Shown: one piece after another, positions 5,411 to 6,732 of the stretch
Numbering within the stretch: the first letter of the stretch is position 1
Layout of the letters: the number at the start of each line of letters is the position of its first letter
NCBI GenBank assembly: GCA_900549865.1
Contig: URPU01000109.1
Span: forward strand, 1 to 6,732
Reading direction: 5' to 3'
Origin: an uncultured Eubacteriales bacterium
GTDB lineage: Bacteria > Bacillota > Clostridia > Oscillospirales > Oscillospiraceae
DNA length: 6,732 bases
Position numbers and translations under genes: made by a program
The notes under the pieces: generated by a model
What the model saw: only the letters and a program-made list of their open reading frames with translations
Told to the model about the DNA's origin: nothing
Databases searched by the model: none

Positions 5411-5629
5411 ATGGATTTCAGAAAGCTTACCGTCAAGGAGCTGCTTGACAATCCCGATACCGCCGCCGTTATCAAGGAGCTTGCGCCTCAGCTGCTCAAG
5501 TACCCCATAAAACTGCTCGGCAAGAAAAAGTGCGGCGAGATCTTTGACAAGGTCGTCGCCACCGGCATCGTCCCCGAAGTAATAGCAAAGGAAGCGGAAG
5601 CGCGCATAAACAAGATACTCGCAAGCTGA
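5411..5629 (+). CDS. 72-residue helical protein with a LxxLLDNPxT module
   Basis: ATG 5411 follows AAAGGAG by about 7 nt. The product opens MDFRKLTVKELLDNPDTAAV and is predicted all-helical, Lys/Leu-rich, with one Cys (CGEIF) and no membrane segment. The phrase TVKELLDNPxTxxVIKELAP resembles short helical modules I associate, from memory only, with C-terminal tails of some clostridial hydrolases and oxidoreductases (form LxELLDNPxxxxVLxKxxP). If so, this gene is the module standing alone. It lies 97 bp after the reductase gene on the same strand with its own promoter, so it may be an accessory subunit, substrate carrier or docking protein for the redox pair, but nothing in it shows catalysis. 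Codon use and GC content match the upstream genes, which supports it being native. Function unknown. Confidence 0.72.
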   Translation: MDFRKLTVKELLDNPDTAAVIKELAPQLLKYPIKLLGKKKCGEIFDKVVATGIVPEVIAKEAEARINKILAS

Positions 5630-5957
5630 TACATAGCAAACAGATATCCCCGGCGTCGGTATTATTCCAAAATCCGTACACCGCAAGACTCCTATGCCAC
5701 ATCGCTGCCGAGCGTCTGAACGCTGGAATCCCACAATCGAATAAACAAAAAAGGGCTTCCGAAGTCAGCAGTCGACCTCGGAAGCCCTTGATTTCAAGCC
5801 TTTTTCGGCACTTTTGTGCCGGAGAGGGCTTTGTCTTTGGCACAGAATGGATAGTTGGAGAGGAGCAAAACACCTGCATAAAGCCCACAATGAAACTATT
5901 CCAAAGTGTTGCTTTGCCGAAAAGCCTTGTGCCGCAAGCATTTTTGCAAAAAGAAAA
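5630..5957. other. Gene-free stretch with several hairpins
   Basis: About 330 bp lie between the small protein gene and the tRNA terminator. Open frames here have no ribosome site and no recognisable protein. Visible structure: a small hairpin AGCGT-CTGA-ACGCT (5711-5724), the 12-bp stem at 5751-5789 listed separately, a CGGCAC-TTTT-GTGCCG hairpin (5806-5821), and a palindromic TTTTTGCAAAAA (5941-5952). The sequence becomes more AT-rich from about 5735. I see no promoter or RNA gene I can name. Confidence 0.6.
5751..5789. terminator. Hairpin with 12-bp perfect stem, best as minus-strand terminator
   Basis: AAGGGCTTCCGA (5751-5762) pairs perfectly with TCGGAAGCCCTT (5778-5789) over a 15-nt loop. 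On the minus strand the stem is followed by TTTTTTGTTTATT, a textbook intrinsic terminator. On the plus strand the stem is followed only by GATTTC, but it is still the best candidate to end the operon and small-gene transcript, 120 bp after the last stop codon. Confidence 0.7.
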
Positions 5958-6000
5958 AGGTTGATAGTTTCAGATACTCTCGTATCAAAACTATCAACCT
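5946..6000 (-). terminator. Terminator of tRNA-Pro
   Basis: AGGTTGATAGTTT (5958-5970) pairs with AAACTATCAACCT (5988-6000), 13 bp. An inner 5-bp stem GATAC/GTATC (5973-5986) is capped, on the minus strand, by a GAGA (GNRA) tetraloop. On the minus strand a TTTTTCTTTTT tract follows (5946-5957). It begins 7 bp beyond the tRNA 3' end, so it ends the tRNA transcript. Confidence 0.88.
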
Positions 6001-6006
6001 AATTTT

Positions 6007-6082
6007 TGGTCGGAGTGGGGAGACTTGAACTCCCGGCCTCTTGGTCCCGAACCAAGCGCGCTACCAACTGCGCTACACCCCG
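6007..6082 (-). tRNA. tRNA-Pro (anticodon CGG), CCA encoded
   Basis: The 76-nt minus-strand sequence folds as a complete cloverleaf. The acceptor is CGGGGTG (6076-6082) with CACTCCG (6011-6017), including one G-T pair. The D stem is GCGC/GCGC, the anticodon stem CTTGG/CCAAG with loop TTCGGGA giving anticodon CGG, and the T arm GGGAG-TTCAAGT-CTCCC. The discriminator is A and CCA is encoded (6007-6009). The C1-G72 pair with A73 fits proline tRNAs. It reads CCG codons, which are common in the genes of this window. It is a single tRNA transcribed alone between its own promoter and terminator. Confidence 0.96.
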
Positions 6083-6096
6083 AAATCAGCTTTATT

Positions 6097-6125
6097 ATTA
6101 TAATAAGACAATGTGACATTGTCAA
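6097..6125 (-). promoter_or_regulatory. Consensus promoter of tRNA-Pro
   Basis: On the minus strand a perfect -35 TTGACA (6120-6125), 17-bp spacer and perfect -10 TATAAT (6097-6102) stand 14 bp before the mature tRNA 5' end. This is a fully consensus sigma-A promoter, as expected of a stable RNA gene. Confidence 0.92.
6107..6123. promoter_or_regulatory. 17-bp palindrome over the tRNA promoter
   Basis: GACAATGT-G-ACATTGTC is a perfect palindrome with 8-bp arms and one central base. It covers most of the spacer and four bases of the -35 of the tRNA-Pro promoter. A dimeric repressor bound here would shut the promoter. Part of one arm is forced by the -35 sequence, but the matching arm in the spacer is not. 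Confidence 0.5.
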
Positions 6126-6158
6126 GAATTATTTGCGAATTTGTCAGCCTTGACCGAA

Positions 6159-6164
6159 TATAAT
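6159..6164 (+). promoter_or_regulatory. Possible -10 of the M23-type gene
   Basis: A perfect TATAAT lies 19 bp before the ATG at 6183, with the GAGGTG ribosome site between. No convincing -35 exists at 16-18 bp; TTGCGA (6133-6138) is 20 bp away. Either a spacing-tolerant or alternative-sigma promoter, or chance in an AT-rich gap. Confidence 0.35.
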
Positions 6165-6182
6165 TAGTTGAGGTGACAAGCC

Positions 6183-6732
6183 ATGAAGGATATTAAGCTA
6201 TACATATCGGCGGGCATATTCATAGCGCTGACGGCGATAAAAATGCTGCTTCCGTCACTCTCGGACGAGATACGGGACGGAATTACCGATGTGCTGCGCA
6301 TGGAGGATGAGCAGACGCAGGCGATAATCGCACTGGGCTCGGAGCTTACAAAGGAGGATATTATAAACGTCTTTGATTTCACAATGGACTTCAAGCCCAA
6401 GCCTGCGAGTGCAGTTGTTGCCGCGACCCCCATACCGACCGCCGCACCTGCTCCGACCCCGAGCCCGACCCCGACTCCAACTCCAACGCCTACCCCTACG
6501 CCCACGCCGAAGCCCACAACGCCGCCCAAGGTAGCAGCATTTTACGCAGCACAAAAGGCGTTTTCAAACTATGCCGTGCCGTCAAATGTGTCATATGATT
6601 ATTCTGCGCTGCCGTTTAAGTATACAAGCCCGGTAAAAGGTGTAACCTCCTCGGGCTTCGGCTACCGAGAGCACCAGGGGGCGCGGCTCTCCCGTTTGTG
6701 CGGTAATTTCATGAAAACATGCAGACGGGCAT
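6183..6732 (+). CDS. Membrane-anchored M23-type (SpoIIQ-like) endopeptidase, 3' end cut by window edge
   Basis: ATG 6183 follows GAGGTG by 7 nt. Visible parts of the 183 residues are a membrane anchor at 5-24 (KLYISAGIFIALTAIKMLLP), an acidic segment 25-75, a Pro-Thr linker 81-115, a short spacer, and from about 147 the entry of an M23/LytM domain (YTSPVKGVTSSGFGYREH). PVxGxxxSGFGYRxHP is the opening consensus of M23 peptidases, which cleave peptidoglycan cross-links; the anchor-linker-M23 plan is that of SpoIIQ and related sporulation or cell-wall proteins facing the envelope. After GFGYREH the reading QGARLSRLCGN no longer follows the family, which expects P, then within about ten residues the FHxGxD zinc motif. 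An indel, a sequence join at the window end, or a degenerate (inactive) domain could explain this. Identity as M23-like is fairly sure; activity is not. Confidence 0.75.
   Translation, partial: MKDIKLYISAGIFIALTAIKMLLPSLSDEIRDGITDVLRMEDEQTQAIIALGSELTKEDIINVFDFTMDFKPKPASAVVAATPIPTAAPAPTPSPTPTPTPTPTPTPTPKPTTPPKVAAFYAAQKAFSNYAVPSNVSYDYSALPFKYTSPVKGVTSSGFGYREHQGARLSRLCGNFMKTCRRA
6453..6530 (+). repeat. Pro-Thr dipeptide repeat tract
   Basis: Codons 91-116 of the M23-type gene encode alternating Pro-Thr with a few Ser/Lys substitutions, from CCN-ACN hexamer units with varied third bases. It is an extended, flexible linker through the cell-wall space. The varied wobble positions argue for selection on the protein over recent slippage, though hexamer tracts can still vary in length between strains. 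Confidence 0.85.

Noticed and set aside
5496..5888. 130-residue minus-strand open frame
   Set aside because: It starts in the gene-free region, runs through a terminator hairpin and into antisense of the 72-residue gene; no ribosome site or coherent protein features.
6007..6082. tRNA-Pro as an integration site of an element in this window
   Set aside because: No integrase gene lies beside it and I see no second copy of its 3' end in the window.
6164..6529. Minus-strand frame encoding a Gly-Val repeat protein
   Set aside because: It is the complement of the Pro-Thr codon tract of the M23-type gene; the repeat is a by-product and there is no start signal.

Overview
The window looks like chromosomal DNA from a low-oxygen, gut-type member of the Clostridia (Firmicutes), probably near Oscillospiraceae/Ruminococcaceae. 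This rests on strong GGAGG-type ribosome sites, consensus TTGACA/TATAAT promoters, GC-rich genes separated by AT-rich spacers, a proline-threonine linker M23-type cell-wall protein, and flavin/iron-sulfur redox enzymes. The genus cannot be fixed from the sequence alone.

Layout. Positions 1-481 (minus) hold the N-terminal part of a membrane-anchored TPR-like protein. Positions 570-1130 (minus) hold the C-terminal two thirds of a short-chain dehydrogenase whose NAD-binding N-terminus is missing. The break falls at a pair of adjacent palindromes. Beyond it lies an AT-rich island, about 1131-1656, that looks like the residue of a mobile element. It contains a 16-bp perfect terminator hairpin, a helically phased array of GGTTTCA/TGAAACC heptamers, a terminator wrapped around the stop codon of a short minus-strand reading frame, and a 51-residue small protein.

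The centre is a divergent regulatory unit. A FadR/FCD-type GntR repressor (1657-2361, minus) faces an operon of a phytoene-desaturase-like FAD oxidoreductase (2562-4097) and an NAD(P)H-dependent flavin/[2Fe-2S] reductase (4102-5313). Each of the two promoters in the 200-bp gap is followed by a palindrome matching TGGTNNNACCA, the classical FadR-subfamily operator, so the regulator probably controls both itself and the operon. A 72-residue helical protein (5411-5629) follows in the same direction with its own consensus promoter. The simplest reading is that the reductase takes electrons from NAD(P)H through FAD and the [2Fe-2S] cluster to the desaturase-like flavoprotein, which would reduce (or desaturate) a hydrophobic small molecule. 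That molecule may relieve repression by the GntR protein. No carotenoid biosynthesis gene is nearby and the substrate is unknown.

The right end holds a gene-free stretch (5630-6006) with several hairpins, then a complete tRNA-Pro(CGG) gene on the minus strand with a perfect-consensus promoter and a strong terminator. A palindrome overlies that promoter. Last is the start of an M23-type (SpoIIQ-like) membrane-anchored endopeptidase that runs off the window. Its final codons depart from the M23 consensus and may contain an indel or a sequence join.
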